A DNA stretch of 64,000 bases from Acidovorax sp. SUPP3334 (GTDB taxonomy: Bacteria; Pseudomonadota; Gammaproteobacteria; Burkholderiales; Burkholderiaceae_C), in assembly GCF_030159055.1 (NCBI RefSeq), contig NZ_BQXQ01000016.1, forward strand, positions 1-64,000, written 5' to 3'. The notes under the pieces were generated by a model. It searched no databases and was not told where the DNA came from. It worked only from the letters and a program-made list of their open reading frames with translations. Of the stretch, positions 9,247 to 20,454 are shown piece by piece. How positions within the stretch are numbered: the first letter of the stretch is position 1; each line of letters begins with the position of its first letter. The position numbers were made by a program, and so were the translations under genes.

Positions 9247-9981
9247 TCAGCGCACCGGCAGGAACTGCAGGAACGAGCCGCCCACCAACCCCTGCACATA
9301 GGTGATGGCGGCGCGCCGGTATTTTTCGAGAGCGACCGCCGCCAGCAGATCGAGCCGGCCGATGATCTTGCCGAACTCGCGCTCGAAGCTCAGGTTGCGT
9401 CCCTGCGGGCCGATCTCGTCGGCCAGCAGCAGCGGCTGCCCGGCGGCGGTGCGGCGCTGCGACAGCATCCACGCCGCGATCTCCACATTGCGGGCGGCGT
9501 TGTACAGGTGCTGCGCATCCAGGCTGTCGAGCAGGAAGAATTCGATCTTCCCGTCGTGCGCGGTGATCAGCATGTCGGCGGTGGCGAAGATGAAGGCGGC
9601 CACGCGGTCGCCGGCGAATTCAGGCGCCAGGGCCAGGGCCATCGCCGCAATGTCGCGGCGGCCCTGCAGGGGCGCCCATGTTCCGCCCTGCTCGATGGTG
9701 GTGCGCACCTGTTCCATGGCCTGCTCGCGGCCCGCCGCGGTGGTCTTGCGCCACTCGGCCGGATTGCGGCGATACAGCTTGTCCATCAGCCGGTACAGGC
9801 TGTCCAGGTTCTCCCGCATGCCGAGCGTTGCCATGCGGTTCACATCGGACTGCCCCAGTTCACTGCCGCTGGCAGAGGTGCCCCTCGCCTCGCCGTGCGG
9901 CGCAGGCGGGCCGGAGGTGCACCCGGACAGCGCCGCCAGGGCACAGCAGGACAAGAGAAGGGGAACGAGGGACGGTCGCAT
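9247..9981 (-). CDS. Putative lipoprotein of unknown function
   Basis: 244 residues. The start at 9981 gives a clean lipoprotein signal: MRPS, a hydrophobic stretch [14 protein letters not shown] and the lipobox LSGC, predicting a lipid-anchored envelope protein. The mature part is largely helical, with no membrane segment and no catalytic motif I recognise (for example [19 protein letters not shown] and [19 protein letters not shown]). It lies upstream of metH on the same strand, but the riboswitch leader between them argues for separate control of metH. Function unknown. Confidence 0.75.
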   Translation of the reverse strand: MRPSLVPLLLSCCALAALSGCTSGPPAPHGEARGTSASGSELGQSDVNRMATLGMRENLDSLYRLMDKLYRRNPAEWRKTTAAGREQAMEQVRTTIEQGGTWAPLQGRRDIAAMALALAPEFAGDRVAAFIFATADMLITAHDGKIEFFLLDSLDAQHLYNAARNVEIAAWMLSQRRTAAGQPLLLADEIGPQGRNLSFEREFGKIIGRLDLLAAVALEKYRRAAITYVQGLVGGSFLQFLPVR

Positions 9982-10318
9982 GTGCGCCGCATTATGGGCA
10001 AGGCCGGCACGGTGGAAAAGCCGGTGAAGAACCGGCCCGGGCACGCCACCCGATGCGGGCCCGGGGCAATGGCAGTGCACCAATCAACTAATTGTTACGG
10101 TAGATTCCAGCCTCAGCACATCTAACAGTTACGCCCATCGTCTTTCATCGCATTTGTCCGTTACAGCCATGCACAGTACAGTCATCCGACAAATAGAAGA
10201 AGAAGCCGTCCAAACCAGTGGAATGTGCCTGTTTTCATGAATTTTCGCGCAAGGTTGTCCTACGACCTGATGCAAAATTCCCCATTTTGGGGCAATAGCC
10301 CCTACTGGAAAGAAGTCC
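9982..10318. other. Intergenic region between divergent genes
   Basis: 337 bp without a supportable gene. It holds the divergent promoters of the lipoprotein and the EamA transporter. It is less GC-rich towards 10090-10280, but no confident promoter boxes, RNA structure or repeat was recognised. Confidence 0.5.
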
Positions 10319-11263
10319 ATGTCTCCGCCCCACTCCCCGCTCGCGCAACGCAGAAACGTGTTTCTGCTGGCGCTGTTGTGCTGCCTGCTCTGGGGCAGTT
10401 CGTACCCGGCCATCAAAAATGGCTACGAACTGTTCGGTATCGAGGGCGGAGACATTCCTTCCAAGCTGGTGTTCGCGGGGTGGCGCTTTGCACTCGCCGG
10501 CCTCGCACTGCTGGCGTGGGTGGCCGCCAGCGGCAGGGAGCTTCGTGGCTGGCCTGCCAGGGCCTGGGGCCAGTTGGCGATGCTGGGCCTGCTGCAGACC
10601 ACGCTGCAATACATTTTTTTCTACATCGGCGTGGCCAATACCACGGGGGTGAAGGCTTCGATCATGAATGCCACCGGCACCTTCTTCAGCGTGCTGCTGG
10701 CCCACTGGCTGTACCACAACGACCGCATCAGCCATGCCAAGGCCTGGGGCTGCATTGTGGGATTCGCCGGGGTGATGGCAGTCAACTTCGGTGCAGGCCT
10801 GGCCGGGGCGCTGACCGCCTTCGAGTTCGCCCTGCTGGGCGAGGGTTTCGTGGTCATCGCGGCGCTGGTGCTGGCCCTGGGCGGCGTCTATGGCAAAAGC
10901 ATTTCGCAGGGCATGGACCCGGTCGTCATGACGGCCTACCAGTTGACCATCGGCGGCGTGGTGCTGCTGGTGCTGGGCTATGCGATGGGCGGCAGCCTGG
11001 GCGAGGTGACGTGGGCCTCTTCGTCGCTGCTGGCCTACCTGGTGCTGCTGTCCGCCCTGGCCATATCGATCTGGAGCCTGCTGCTCAAGCACAACCGGGT
11101 GAGCCTGGTCACGGCGTTCAACTTCATGGTGCCCGTGTTCGGCACGCTGCTGTCGGCCTGGTTCCTGAAAGAGGACCTGCTGGAATGGCGCAACGCAGCG
11201 GCACTGGTGCTGGTGTGCGGCGGCATCTGGCTGGTGACGAGGGCACCGGCGCCCCGCGCGTGA
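10319..11263 (+). CDS. EamA/DMT-family transporter
   Basis: 314 residues with about ten hydrophobic segments in two similar halves, as in drug/metabolite exporters of the inner membrane. The first half begins LLALLCCLLWGSSYPAIK, the characteristic first helix with the GSSY-P motif; the second half includes VVIAALVLALGGVYGKSIS and ends LVLVCGGIWLVTR. Substrates of this family range from amino acids to nucleotides and cannot be told from sequence. AAAGAAG lies a few bases before the ATG. It is a single gene upstream of icd. Confidence 0.92.
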   Translation: MSPPHSPLAQRRNVFLLALLCCLLWGSSYPAIKNGYELFGIEGGDIPSKLVFAGWRFALAGLALLAWVAASGRELRGWPARAWGQLAMLGLLQTTLQYIFFYIGVANTTGVKASIMNATGTFFSVLLAHWLYHNDRISHAKAWGCIVGFAGVMAVNFGAGLAGALTAFEFALLGEGFVVIAALVLALGGVYGKSISQGMDPVVMTAYQLTIGGVVLLVLGYAMGGSLGEVTWASSSLLAYLVLLSALAISIWSLLLKHNRVSLVTAFNFMVPVFGTLLSAWFLKEDLLEWRNAAALVLVCGGIWLVTRAPAPRA

Positions 11264-11426
11264 ACCGGCGGTGGCCGCCCCGCTCAGGCGCCCTCCTCTT
11301 TCGTGCCCTCTGCCGGCCGCTGGGGGCACCGGCCCGAACGGCGCTGAGGGGCATCTCCACCCGCTGCTTTCAGAAAGCGCGAAAATCGCAGGCTGATCCG
11401 TCCCCCTTCCCAAGGAGCCCAAGCGC

Positions 11427-13664
<2,238 letters not shown>

Positions 13665-13700
13665 TGGTGTTTACCCGCTGACATCGGCACTGCCTGATAG

Positions 13701-13741
13701 ATGAAAGCCGTATCCGCCGTCTCGGCGGGTACGGCTTTCAT
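13701..13741 (+). terminator. Possible terminator downstream of icd
   Basis: ATGAAAGCCGTA and TACGGCTTTCAT form a 12-bp perfect stem, with a second stem CCGCC/GGCGG in the loop. There is no T-run after it, so it may be a weak terminator or simply an mRNA 3'-end hairpin. Confidence 0.45.
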
Positions 13742-13794
13742 TGGGATTGACGTTCACCTATGCCGATGAGTGAACCCAAGGGGCGCCAAGCAGC

Positions 13795-14214
13795 GCTAAA
13801 AGACAACGAACTGGGCGGCGTACGACGCCGCGCTCAAAGCGAGAGGATCGCTGACGATCTGGCTGGACAAGGACATGCAGTGGTACGCGCCGGCCAGTGG
13901 CAAACGCGGTCGCCAGCCCATCTTCGGCGATGCGGCGATTGAGTTTTGCCTGAGCATCGAGTGCCTGTTCGGTCTGGCCCTGCGCCAGAGCCTGGGGTTG
14001 GTGCAGGGCTTGCTGCGCCTGGCAGGCATGGACTGGCGAGCCGGTGGCCAGCGTCGGCGGGGATGGAGCCTACGACACCAAGGGCTGCCATGCGGCAATA
14101 GCGCAAAGGGGCGCACAGGCGGTGATACCGCCGCGCAAGAACGGCAAGCCGTGGAAAGAGACTCCGATGGGAGCGGCGGTGCGCAACGAAGCTTTGCGGG
14201 CCTGCCATAACTCC
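13795..14214 (+). pseudogene. IS5-like transposase remnant with internal deletion
   Basis: Two pieces of one DDE transposase can be read. From about 13812 comes WAAYDAALKARGSLTIWLD followed by the IS5-type block PIFGDAAIEFCLSIECLFGL and GLVQGLLRLAGMDW. After about 14044, in another frame, comes GGDGAYDTKGCHAAIAQRGA and IPPRKNGKPWKE. The residues between them, including one catalytic Asp region, are missing, and the 3' end is lost in a luxR fragment. It cannot encode an active transposase. No terminal inverted repeats were recognised. Confidence 0.85.
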
Positions 14215-14496
14215 CCTGCTCGGTATTGCGCGACGACTGCGGCGCGTGCTGCGCCCGCTCTGGGCGCCGCCGACGCGCCCCCTGCCGCCCGCCTGCCGCC
14301 CGTGGCACTCACGCGGCGCGAAACCGAGGTGCTGTCCTGGATCGCCAAGGGCAAGACCAACCGCGATATCGCCGACATCCTGGGCATGAGCCCGCGCACG
14401 GTGAACAAGCACCTGGAACACATCTTCGAGAAGCTCGGCGTGGAAACCCGCACCGCGGCGGCGGCGCTGGCCGGGCAACTGCTGCAAGAGCCGTGA
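14215..14496 (+). pseudogene. C-terminal fragment of a LuxR-family regulator
   Basis: From about 14300 the reading frame encodes a full LuxR/FixJ helix-turn-helix: LTRRETEVLSWIAKGKTNRD, IADILGMSPRTVNKHLEHIF, EKLGVETRTAAA, ending QLLQEP. The N-terminal receiver or sensor domain is missing, replaced by the transposase remnant with which the frame is fused. The fusion may be translated but is unlikely to be a normal regulator. It is best read as a regulator broken by IS insertion and deletion. Confidence 0.8.
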
Positions 14497-14577
14497 GGCG
14501 CCATCCGCGTTGAATGCCGCCCCTTTCTTGGCCATCGGCGACCCCATCGGCTGTCCGTTGCCCCAGACGGCATGCAG

Positions 14578-15504
14578 TCATGCGCCACTCGCCGGCCGGT
14601 CACCCAGCCGCTGCGCCAGAAAGTCGATGAAGCTGCGCAGCTTGAGCGGCATCTGCCGGCGGCTGGCATAGACGGCATGCAGCGTGCCTTCGAAGTCCGC
14701 ATGGCCCGGCAGCTTCACCAGCCGGCCACTGGCCAGGTCCTGCTCCACCAGCCACTCGGGCAGAAACGCCGCCCCCATGCCGGCCACCACGGCGTGGTAG
14801 CTCAGCGTGGTGTCGCTCGACTTCATCACCGCATCCATGCGCCAGGGCGTGCCCTCGTGCAAGCCGTGCAAGACGCGCTCCAGTTGCAGATAGTTGGGCA
14901 CCACCATCGGCACCGGCAGCGAGGGGGCGTCCGCCCCGGGACCGGGCGGCGCGCAGGTGGGTGGCGCGGGGGCGGGCATCGCGCCGGGCGCCACGACGAG
15001 GTGAAAGGCGATGCGGCACAGGGGGCGGGCGATCAGCTGCGGCGCAGGCTCGGCCGTCATGCGCAGGGCCACGTCGAAGCCTTCCGAGACGATGTCGACC
15101 ATGCGGTTGTCCAGGTGCAGGTCCAGCCGCACTTCGGGAAAGGCCCGCCGGTATTCGGCCAGCAGCCCGGCGAAACGCGCGGTGGCGCACCACACGGGGG
15201 CGCTGATCTTCAATTCGCCGCGGGGCCTGCTTTGGCCCTGGCCCACCGAGGCCGCCGCGGCGTCGAGCAGTTCGAGCGCCTGCCGGCCCTGCTCATGGAA
15301 TGCGGTGCCCGCTTCGGTCAGGCTCATGCTGCGGCTGGTGCGGTTCAGCAGGCGCGCGCCCAGCGCACGCTCCAGCCGGGCGATGTGCTTGCTGACCATG
15401 GGCGGCGCCATGCCCAGGCGGTCTCCGGCGGCGCTGAAGCTGCCCGCTTCGACGATCATCTGGAAAACGCGGATGCCGGCAAGGTCGAGGTCCTTGGCGC
15501 TCAT
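14578..15504 (-). CDS. LysR-family transcriptional regulator
   Basis: 308 residues. The winged helix-turn-helix is at the N-terminus (FQMIVEAGSFSAAGDRLGMA, then VSKHIARLERALGARLLNR and TEAG), followed by a periplasmic-binding-like effector domain from about residue 95. The subgroup resembles those with a short C-terminus acting on nearby dehydrogenase or oxidoreductase genes. The ATG at 15504 is the usual short N-terminus; the longer frame upstream has no family match. It diverges from the dioxygenase gene at 15638, which is its most likely target. Confidence 0.93.
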   Translation of the reverse strand: MSAKDLDLAGIRVFQMIVEAGSFSAAGDRLGMAPPMVSKHIARLERALGARLLNRTSRSMSLTEAGTAFHEQGRQALELLDAAAASVGQGQSRPRGELKISAPVWCATARFAGLLAEYRRAFPEVRLDLHLDNRMVDIVSEGFDVALRMTAEPAPQLIARPLCRIAFHLVVAPGAMPAPAPPTCAPPGPGADAPSLPVPMVVPNYLQLERVLHGLHEGTPWRMDAVMKSSDTTLSYHAVVAGMGAAFLPEWLVEQDLASGRLVKLPGHADFEGTLHAVYASRRQMPLKLRSFIDFLAQRLGDRPASGA

Positions 15505-15637
15505 GGTTTCCCATCGGAGAAAGACTGCGGTAACTTTATCGCCATCGATTTCCCTGAAAAGAAACATTAACCTTGCTGGCACCGTGCATGAACACGCCGC
15601 GCCGCCCCTGTGCGCTGCGGCCACTCTGGAGCCTCAC

Positions 15638-16498
15638 ATGACCGCCTCTACCGCTGCCCCTTCGTCGGCCTCGCTGCCGGACGCACCCGCCGTTGCTTGC
15701 CTGCCCACCTATTTCCTGTCCCACGGCGGTGGCCCGTGGCCGTATGTGCCCGAGATGCGCCGCGCCATGCAGGCCCTGGAGCAATCGCTCAAGGACATTC
15801 CCCACCAGATCAACACCCGCCCGAAGGCGGTGCTGGTGGTGTCCGGCCATTGGGAGGACGAGGTCTTCGCGGTGATGTCCAGCCCCCGCCCGCCGATGGT
15901 GTACGACTACTCCGGCTTTCCGCCCCACACCTACGAGGTGCAATACCGCGCCCCGGGTGCGCCGGCCCTGGCCGAGCGCATCGCCGGGCTGATCGAGGCC
16001 GCAGGGCTGCCGAGCCGGCTCGATGCCGAGCGGGGGTTCGACCACGGCACCTTCTCGCCGCTGGAAGTGATGTACCCGGCCGCCGACGTGCCGGTGCTGC
16101 AGGTGTCGCTGCAGCGCGACCTGGACCCGGCCCGGCACCTGGCGCTCGGCCGTGCGCTGGCGCCGCTGCGCCATGAGGGCGTGCTGATCGTGGGCAGCGG
16201 GCTGAGCTATCACAACCTGCGCCGCTTCGGCCAGGCCGGTCTCGCTCCGTCGATGGGCTTCGACCGATGGCTGCAGGACACGCTGGCGTATTCCGACCCG
16301 GCCACGCGGGTCGAGCGGCTCATCGCCTGGGAAGACGCGCCCTACGCCCGCACCGCCCACCCGCGCGAGGACCACCTGATTCCGCTGATGGTGGCCGTGG
16401 GCGCCGCCGAGAACGAGCCCGCCCTGTGCGTGTACAACGAAGAGGGCGTGTACGGCGGGGTGACGGTATCGAGCTACCGGTTCGGCGCGGCGATGTGA
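15638..16498 (+). CDS. DODA-type (class III extradiol) ring-cleavage dioxygenase
   Basis: 286 residues of the LigB/YgiD superfamily. The Zn/Fe ligands typical of the DODA group are visible: His in FLSHGGGP, His in VVSGHWE, the GFDHGTFSPL motif, and SGLSYHNLR with a further His. These enzymes open catechol-type rings next to the hydroxyls; plant-derived phenolics are plausible substrates but this is inference. The ATG at 15638 was taken because the upstream frame overlaps the divergent lysR gene. The 133-bp gap to that lysR suggests a shared control region. Confidence 0.92.
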   Translation: MTASTAAPSSASLPDAPAVACLPTYFLSHGGGPWPYVPEMRRAMQALEQSLKDIPHQINTRPKAVLVVSGHWEDEVFAVMSSPRPPMVYDYSGFPPHTYEVQYRAPGAPALAERIAGLIEAAGLPSRLDAERGFDHGTFSPLEVMYPAADVPVLQVSLQRDLDPARHLALGRALAPLRHEGVLIVGSGLSYHNLRRFGQAGLAPSMGFDRWLQDTLAYSDPATRVERLIAWEDAPYARTAHPREDHLIPLMVAVGAAENEPALCVYNEEGVYGGVTVSSYRFGAAM

Positions 16499-16596
16499 GC
16501 CAGCGCAGGCGGGCTGGGGCCACGGCCACGGGCCACGGGCCACGGCCTTCAGCCATTTGGGGCATCATGGTTTTCCCCTGACTGCCGGCCTGCCCC

Positions 16597-17301
16597 ATGA
16601 CGCTGCTTCACCGTCCCGTGTTTCTGCCCCTGCTTTCCCGCTTCTCGCAAGCCTCCCCGCTCTTCGTGGCGGCCAGCCTGCTGGTGGGCGCCAGCGCCGC
16701 CACGGCGCAGGTCCAGGCCTCTCCTTCCCCCTCGTCTTCGTCTTCCGCTTCGCAGACGGTGCGCCTGCGCGGCACGGTCGAGGCGGCCACGGCCACGACG
16801 CTCACCGTGAAGGAACGCGGCGGGCAGACGGTGGCCCTGGCCCTGCCGCCCACGCTGGTGGTGCAGGAGGTCTATCCGATCGCGCTGAAAGACATCCGGC
16901 CCGGCAGCTTCATCGGCACGGCCGCGCTGCCCCAGGCGGACGGCACGCAGCGCGCCATCGCGGTCACGGTGTTTCCCGAGTCCGCGCGCGGCACCGGGGA
17001 GGGCCACCGCCCGTTCGACCTGCAGCCGCAAAGCACCATGACCAATGCGACGGTGGCGGACGTGGCGGACGTGACCGATGCGGCCGACGCCGGCAAGGGC
17101 CGCACGCTGCGGCTCAAGTACCAGGGGGGCGAAAAGACCGTGATCGTGCCGCCCGGCGCCCCGGTGGTGACCTTCCGCGCGGGCGACCGCAGCCTGCTGG
17201 TGCCCGGCGCCAGCGTCTCGCTCACCGCGCAGGAAGTGAACGGCACGCCCACGGCGCTGCGCATCAACGCCGGCCGCAACGGCTTCGCGCTGCCCTACTG
17301 A
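16597..17301 (+). CDS. Secreted protein of unknown function
   Basis: 234 residues. There is an N-terminal signal peptide (hydrophobic PLFVAASLLVGASAATAQ with likely cleavage after ATA or AQ), then a Ser-rich linker and a body made of repeated beta-strand-like stretches: VRLRGTVEAATATTLTVKER and LRLKYQGGEKTVIVPPGAPV. The pattern resembles small OB-like periplasmic domains of the DUF5666 kind, which is only a suggestion. It is exported, probably periplasmic. It stands alone, with convergent transcription of the PACE gene after it. Confidence 0.75.
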   Translation: MTLLHRPVFLPLLSRFSQASPLFVAASLLVGASAATAQVQASPSPSSSSSASQTVRLRGTVEAATATTLTVKERGGQTVALALPPTLVVQEVYPIALKDIRPGSFIGTAALPQADGTQRAIAVTVFPESARGTGEGHRPFDLQPQSTMTNATVADVADVTDAADAGKGRTLRLKYQGGEKTVIVPPGAPVVTFRAGDRSLLVPGASVSLTAQEVNGTPTALRINAGRNGFALPY

Positions 17302-17365
17302 CGGCTCCCGGCCGCCGCTGGCCACTGACCGATGCCGACCGCCCCCGGTCGGCGTCGTCGTTGCG

Positions 17366-17887
17366 TCAGCGAGCGGCCTGCGCCGTCCCGCCCGACTGGG
17401 CCGAGGCCGGCAGGCCGAAGATGCGGTCGAACCCCCAGTTGAAGACGAAGGTGTAGCAAAGGAAGAAGGCGATCAGCCCCAGGTCCATCACGAAGGCCTG
17501 CCACAGGCTGACCTCGAACCACCAGGCGAAGAGCGGCACCAGCGTGAAGACCAGGCCGCCCTCGAACCCGATGGCGTGGGCGATGCGGCGCGCCGTGCTG
17601 CGCCCGCGCACGGGCTGGCGGGCCTCCCAGCGCTCGAAGGCCCAGTTGAACACCAGGTTCCATACCACCGCGATGGCCGACGCCGCCACCGCCACCACGC
17701 TGGAATGTCCCGACCCCTGCCCGGTGAGCCAGGCCAGCGCCACGGTGGCCGCTGCAATCGCGATGAGTTCGTACAGCGTGACGTACAGCACGCGGCGCGC
17801 GACGCCCTGAAGCCCCGTGGGGCGGTGGGCGGCAGGCGTTGCAGGGGCGGCGGAAGAGGCGGCGGCGGAAGCGTTGGGCAGTGACAT
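17366..17887 (-). CDS. PACE-family efflux transporter (AceI-like)
   Basis: 173 residues with four membrane helices arranged as two tandem bacterial transmembrane pair domains: RVLYVTLYELIAIAAATVAL, WNLVFNWAFERWE, then AHAIGFEGGLVFTLVPLFAW and YTFVFNWGFDRIFG. The paired F-N-W-x-F-[ED]/FDR motifs and the E in LYE and FEG are hallmarks of PACE pumps, which export biocides such as chlorhexidine by proton antiport. It is divergent from a lysR gene at 17963, the same layout as aceI and its regulator. Confidence 0.93.
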   Translation of the reverse strand: MSLPNASAAASSAAPATPAAHRPTGLQGVARRVLYVTLYELIAIAAATVALAWLTGQGSGHSSVVAVAASAIAVVWNLVFNWAFERWEARQPVRGRSTARRIAHAIGFEGGLVFTLVPLFAWWFEVSLWQAFVMDLGLIAFFLCYTFVFNWGFDRIFGLPASAQSGGTAQAAR

Positions 17888-17962
17888 GGTCGCGACTTTA
17901 TGTGCGCCAGGCTGATACATAAAGTCAGCTTGTTTCAGTTTTATTGATAGATACTGCGACCC

Positions 17963-18910
17963 ATGGCGTTTTCTTCCGACAGCGTGCAGGTGTTTCTGGC
18001 CGTGCTGGACCAGGGCTCGTTCTCGGCCGCGGCGCGGGCCCTGTCGCGCGTGCCCTCGGCCGTGAGCATGACCATCGCGCACCTCGAAGCCGAACTGGCG
18101 GTGTCGCTCTTCGACCGCACCGGGCGCGAGCCCCGCCCCACCGCCGCCGCCCGGGCGCTGGAGCCGCAGGCGCGGCTGCTGGCGGGGCAGCTCAGGCAGT
18201 TGAACGCGCAGGCGCTGGCCCTCACGCAGGGGCTGGAAGAGCGCCTGACCCTGGCCATCGCGCCCGAGTTGCTGGCGGGCCACTGGCGCAGCCCGCTGGC
18301 GGCCCTGGCCGAGGAGCACCCGCTGCTGCAGGTCGAGGTGCTGGCCGCGCCGCAGGCCGATGCGCTGGCGCTGCTGCATGCCGGGCGCGCGCAGCTGGCG
18401 CTGGTGTTCGAGCGGCCCAGCATCGACGGGCGCGAGGGCTTTCAGGAGGTGGGCAACGAAACCCTGGTGGCGGTCATGGCGCCCGGCCACCCCGTGCTGG
18501 CGGCCGCACAGGCCGCGGCCACGGCCCGCGGCGAGCCCGCCGCCAGCGCCCTGCTGCGCGAGGAGCACCTGACCACCACGCGCCAGATCGTCGTGGCCAG
18601 CCGCGACCTGGCGCAGACCGACCCGCGCTTCGTGTTCGCGCGCCACCACTGGCGCACCGACAACCACCTGGCTGCGCTCGGGCTCATCGAAGCCGGCCTG
18701 GGCTGGGGCTGGCAGCCGCGCGCATTGGTGCAGCCGCGCATCGCGGCGGGCTCTCTGGTGGAGATGCCGTTCGAAAACCTGAGCAACGGCGTCGCGCTGT
18801 GGGTGGACGTGGTGTGGTCCAAGGAGCGGCCGCTGGGCCTGGGGGCGCGGCGCTTCGTGGAACTGATCGCCCGGCAGGCGGTACGGCCTTCGGGTCAAAA
18901 AAGGCTCTAG
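17963..18910 (+). CDS. LysR-family regulator, probably of the PACE pump
   Basis: 315 residues. The N-terminal helix-turn-helix reads FLAVLDQGSFSAAARALSRV and SAVSMTIAHLEAELAVSLFDR, followed by a LysR substrate-binding domain. It diverges from the PACE transporter with a 75-bp gap, the usual arrangement for a regulator and its efflux target. The last residues (GQKRL) and the TAG stop are supplied by a copy of a dispersed repeat beginning near 18893, so the C-terminus may differ from relatives. Confidence 0.9.
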   Translation: MAFSSDSVQVFLAVLDQGSFSAAARALSRVPSAVSMTIAHLEAELAVSLFDRTGREPRPTAAARALEPQARLLAGQLRQLNAQALALTQGLEERLTLAIAPELLAGHWRSPLAALAEEHPLLQVEVLAAPQADALALLHAGRAQLALVFERPSIDGREGFQEVGNETLVAVMAPGHPVLAAAQAAATARGEPAASALLREEHLTTTRQIVVASRDLAQTDPRFVFARHHWRTDNHLAALGLIEAGLGWGWQPRALVQPRIAAGSLVEMPFENLSNGVALWVDVVWSKERPLGLGARRFVELIARQAVRPSGQKRL

Positions 18911-18950
18911 CGCATATTTCACTAAGGCACATAGCTATACTTTTAATAGC
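18893..18950 (-). repeat. Dispersed palindromic element, copy 1
   Basis: Read on the minus strand: GCTATTAAAAGTATAGC (a short palindrome), a variable middle, then GCGCTAGAGCC. The same order occurs at 20194, 21995, 23223, 25686, 35564 and, inverted, at 49929. This copy overlaps the end of the lysR gene and provides its stop codon. Confidence 0.8.
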
Positions 18951-19268
18951 AAAAATTGAGCATTCGAGGACTTCTGTCGCGGGTGTGCGGTAACAAGTTC
19001 TTAGGCAACGAGTTGGGTCGACCCGCCTTGTTAATGAATGGCAGCAGATGTAGTGAATATTCACCGTCAAAGAAAACGGCTCTATGCCGTTTCGAGTGGA
19101 ACTCGACCTCAGGGAACATGCGGCGTAACGCCGAGCCCAATCGGGGCAGCAGGAGCAAAGGGGTTGGTCGGCAGATCCTTGAGCTTGGCCATGCGCAGGT
19201 AGGCGATGGCGATGAAGTTGCGCACAGTCCTGAAGCCGCGTGCTGCCGTCTTGGTCTGCTGCAGCAAG
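18951..19268 (-). pseudogene. IS remnant: transposase C-terminus and end region
   Basis: Minus-strand reading from about 19262 to a stop at 19111-19109 gives QTKTAARGFRTVRNFIAIAY followed by LRMAKLKDLPTNPFAPAAP. This looks like the C-terminal end of a transposase (ISL3-like in style; family not certain). The remaining 150 bp to 18951 are non-coding, AT-richer sequence such as an IS end. The N-terminal part is gone: the sequence runs directly into an mscS fragment at 19273, so insertion and deletion removed the start of that gene. Confidence 0.65.
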
Positions 19269-19272
19269 CACG

Positions 19273-19746
19273 GTGCAGCGCATCGGCCTCAAGACCACGC
19301 GCATCCGCAGCCTGAGCGGCGAGTAGGTGGTGATGAGCAACACCGACCTGCTCAAGCAGACCATCAACAACTACCGCTACATGCAGGAGCGGCGCATCGT
19401 GTTCCAGTTCAGCGTGCCCTACGGCACCACGGCGGAGCAGGCCGAGGCGATTCCGCAGGCCGCGCGCCGCATCATCGAGGCCGAGGACAAGGCCCGCTTC
19501 GACCGCGCGCACCTGCAGGGCTTCGGCGAGAACGGCCTCAAGTACGAGGTGGTCTACATCGTGCTCGACCCCGGCTACAACGTGTACATGGATTTGCAGC
19601 AGCGCATCAACCTGTCGCTGATGCGCGAGCTGGCCGTGCTGGGCGTGGAGTTCGCCGTGCCCGCGCGCGCGCTGCAGTGGGCCGCGCCCGGCGGTGGCGA
19701 GCCGCCCGGTGGATTCCTGCAGGTGCGGCAGCCCGTGACGGCTTGA
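19273..19746 (+). pseudogene. Truncated MscS-family mechanosensitive channel gene
   Basis: In one frame the sequence reads VQRIGLKTTRIRSLSGE, a TAG stop at 19324-19326, then VVMSNTDLLKQTINNYR and the C-terminal MscS cytoplasmic domain to 19746. This matches the MscS beta domain (TTRIRS-SGE-hydrophobic-NT) but all membrane helices are missing and a conserved Gln codon (CAG) is probably now TAG. A soluble 138-residue piece could still start at the ATG at 19333. It has been decapitated by the neighbouring IS remnant and is not a working channel. Confidence 0.85.
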
Positions 19747-19895
19747 GGCGCATCGGCCGGGACGCGCGCCGCGCGGTGGTGGCCGTCCGCTGCGCCGTTG
19801 GTTGGTTAAAGTAGCGGCCCTCGTCCCGGCTGCACTTCGGCCCTCCGCCCAGCGCGCCCGCGGCATCCCCGATCCCCAACGCGGCAGAAAATCCC

Positions 19896-20147
19896 ATGAC
19901 CCAGGACCCGGCTCGACAGAGCGAATTGAAGAAGATGGAGCTGTGCGAAAGCTGCGCCGGCATCCAGCGCAACTGGCGCCGCGCGCCGGGCCATGCCGAG
20001 CTGGTGCAGCGCGGCAACCGCAAGGAAGAGCGCGACCACGGCACCGTCACCATCACCCGCTACCAGTGCGACCGCTGCGGCACGGCGTGGGAGTACGAAA
20101 ACGACAAGACCGACCAGCGCGCCGGCTGGTCCGTGGTGGGGCGCTGA
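19896..20147 (+). CDS. Small zinc-ribbon-like protein
   Basis: 83 residues with two Cys pairs, CESC (residues 17-20) and CDRC (58-61), spaced like a zinc ribbon. The middle is rich in Arg and Asn (QRNWRRAPGHAELVQRGNRK), and the end WEYENDKTDQRAGWSVV is highly polar. A nucleic-acid or protein-binding role is possible but no function is recognised. ATG at 19896. It stands alone. Confidence 0.7.
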   Translation: MTQDPARQSELKKMELCESCAGIQRNWRRAPGHAELVQRGNRKEERDHGTVTITRYQCDRCGTAWEYENDKTDQRAGWSVVGR

Positions 20148-20454
20148 GGCGCCCGCACCGGGCCCTTGGCCATGATGTCGGTGGATGTTCGATTGCTATT
20201 ATTTCGATAGCTGTATACCCTAGTGTTGATTGCGCTGGAGGCCGATAAGGCTTGAATCGCAGCGCAAGCCCGAGGCGCCCGGCATCGACCGGGTGAACCC
20301 GGCAACCGGTCCCCTGCCTTTCCGACACCGTCCTACGCCAGCGCCCCGGGGTCGGGGCTTAAAACAGTCTTCGTAAGGCGGCGCCTTCGCTCCCTGCCGT
20401 TCCAGGGGTCCGCGCCGTCCGCAGCCACGACTGATTTCAAGGACCCCCGGACCC
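20148..20454. other. Intergenic region with one dispersed repeat
   Basis: 307 bp between the small zinc-ribbon gene and the SDR gene. It contains the dispersed element at 20194-20252 and is otherwise GC-rich sequence in which no gene, promoter or terminator was recognised with confidence. Confidence 0.5.
20194..20252 (+). repeat. Dispersed palindromic element, copy 2
   Basis: GCTATTATTTCGATAGC palindrome, a middle with CCCTAGTG, then TTGCGCTGGAGGCCGAT. This is one of the best-preserved copies and shows both conserved blocks. Confidence 0.85.

Noticed and set aside
15011-15637. N-terminal extension of the dioxygenase gene into the lysR region
   Set aside because: The extension is low-complexity shadow of the opposite-strand lysR; the protein family starts near 15638.
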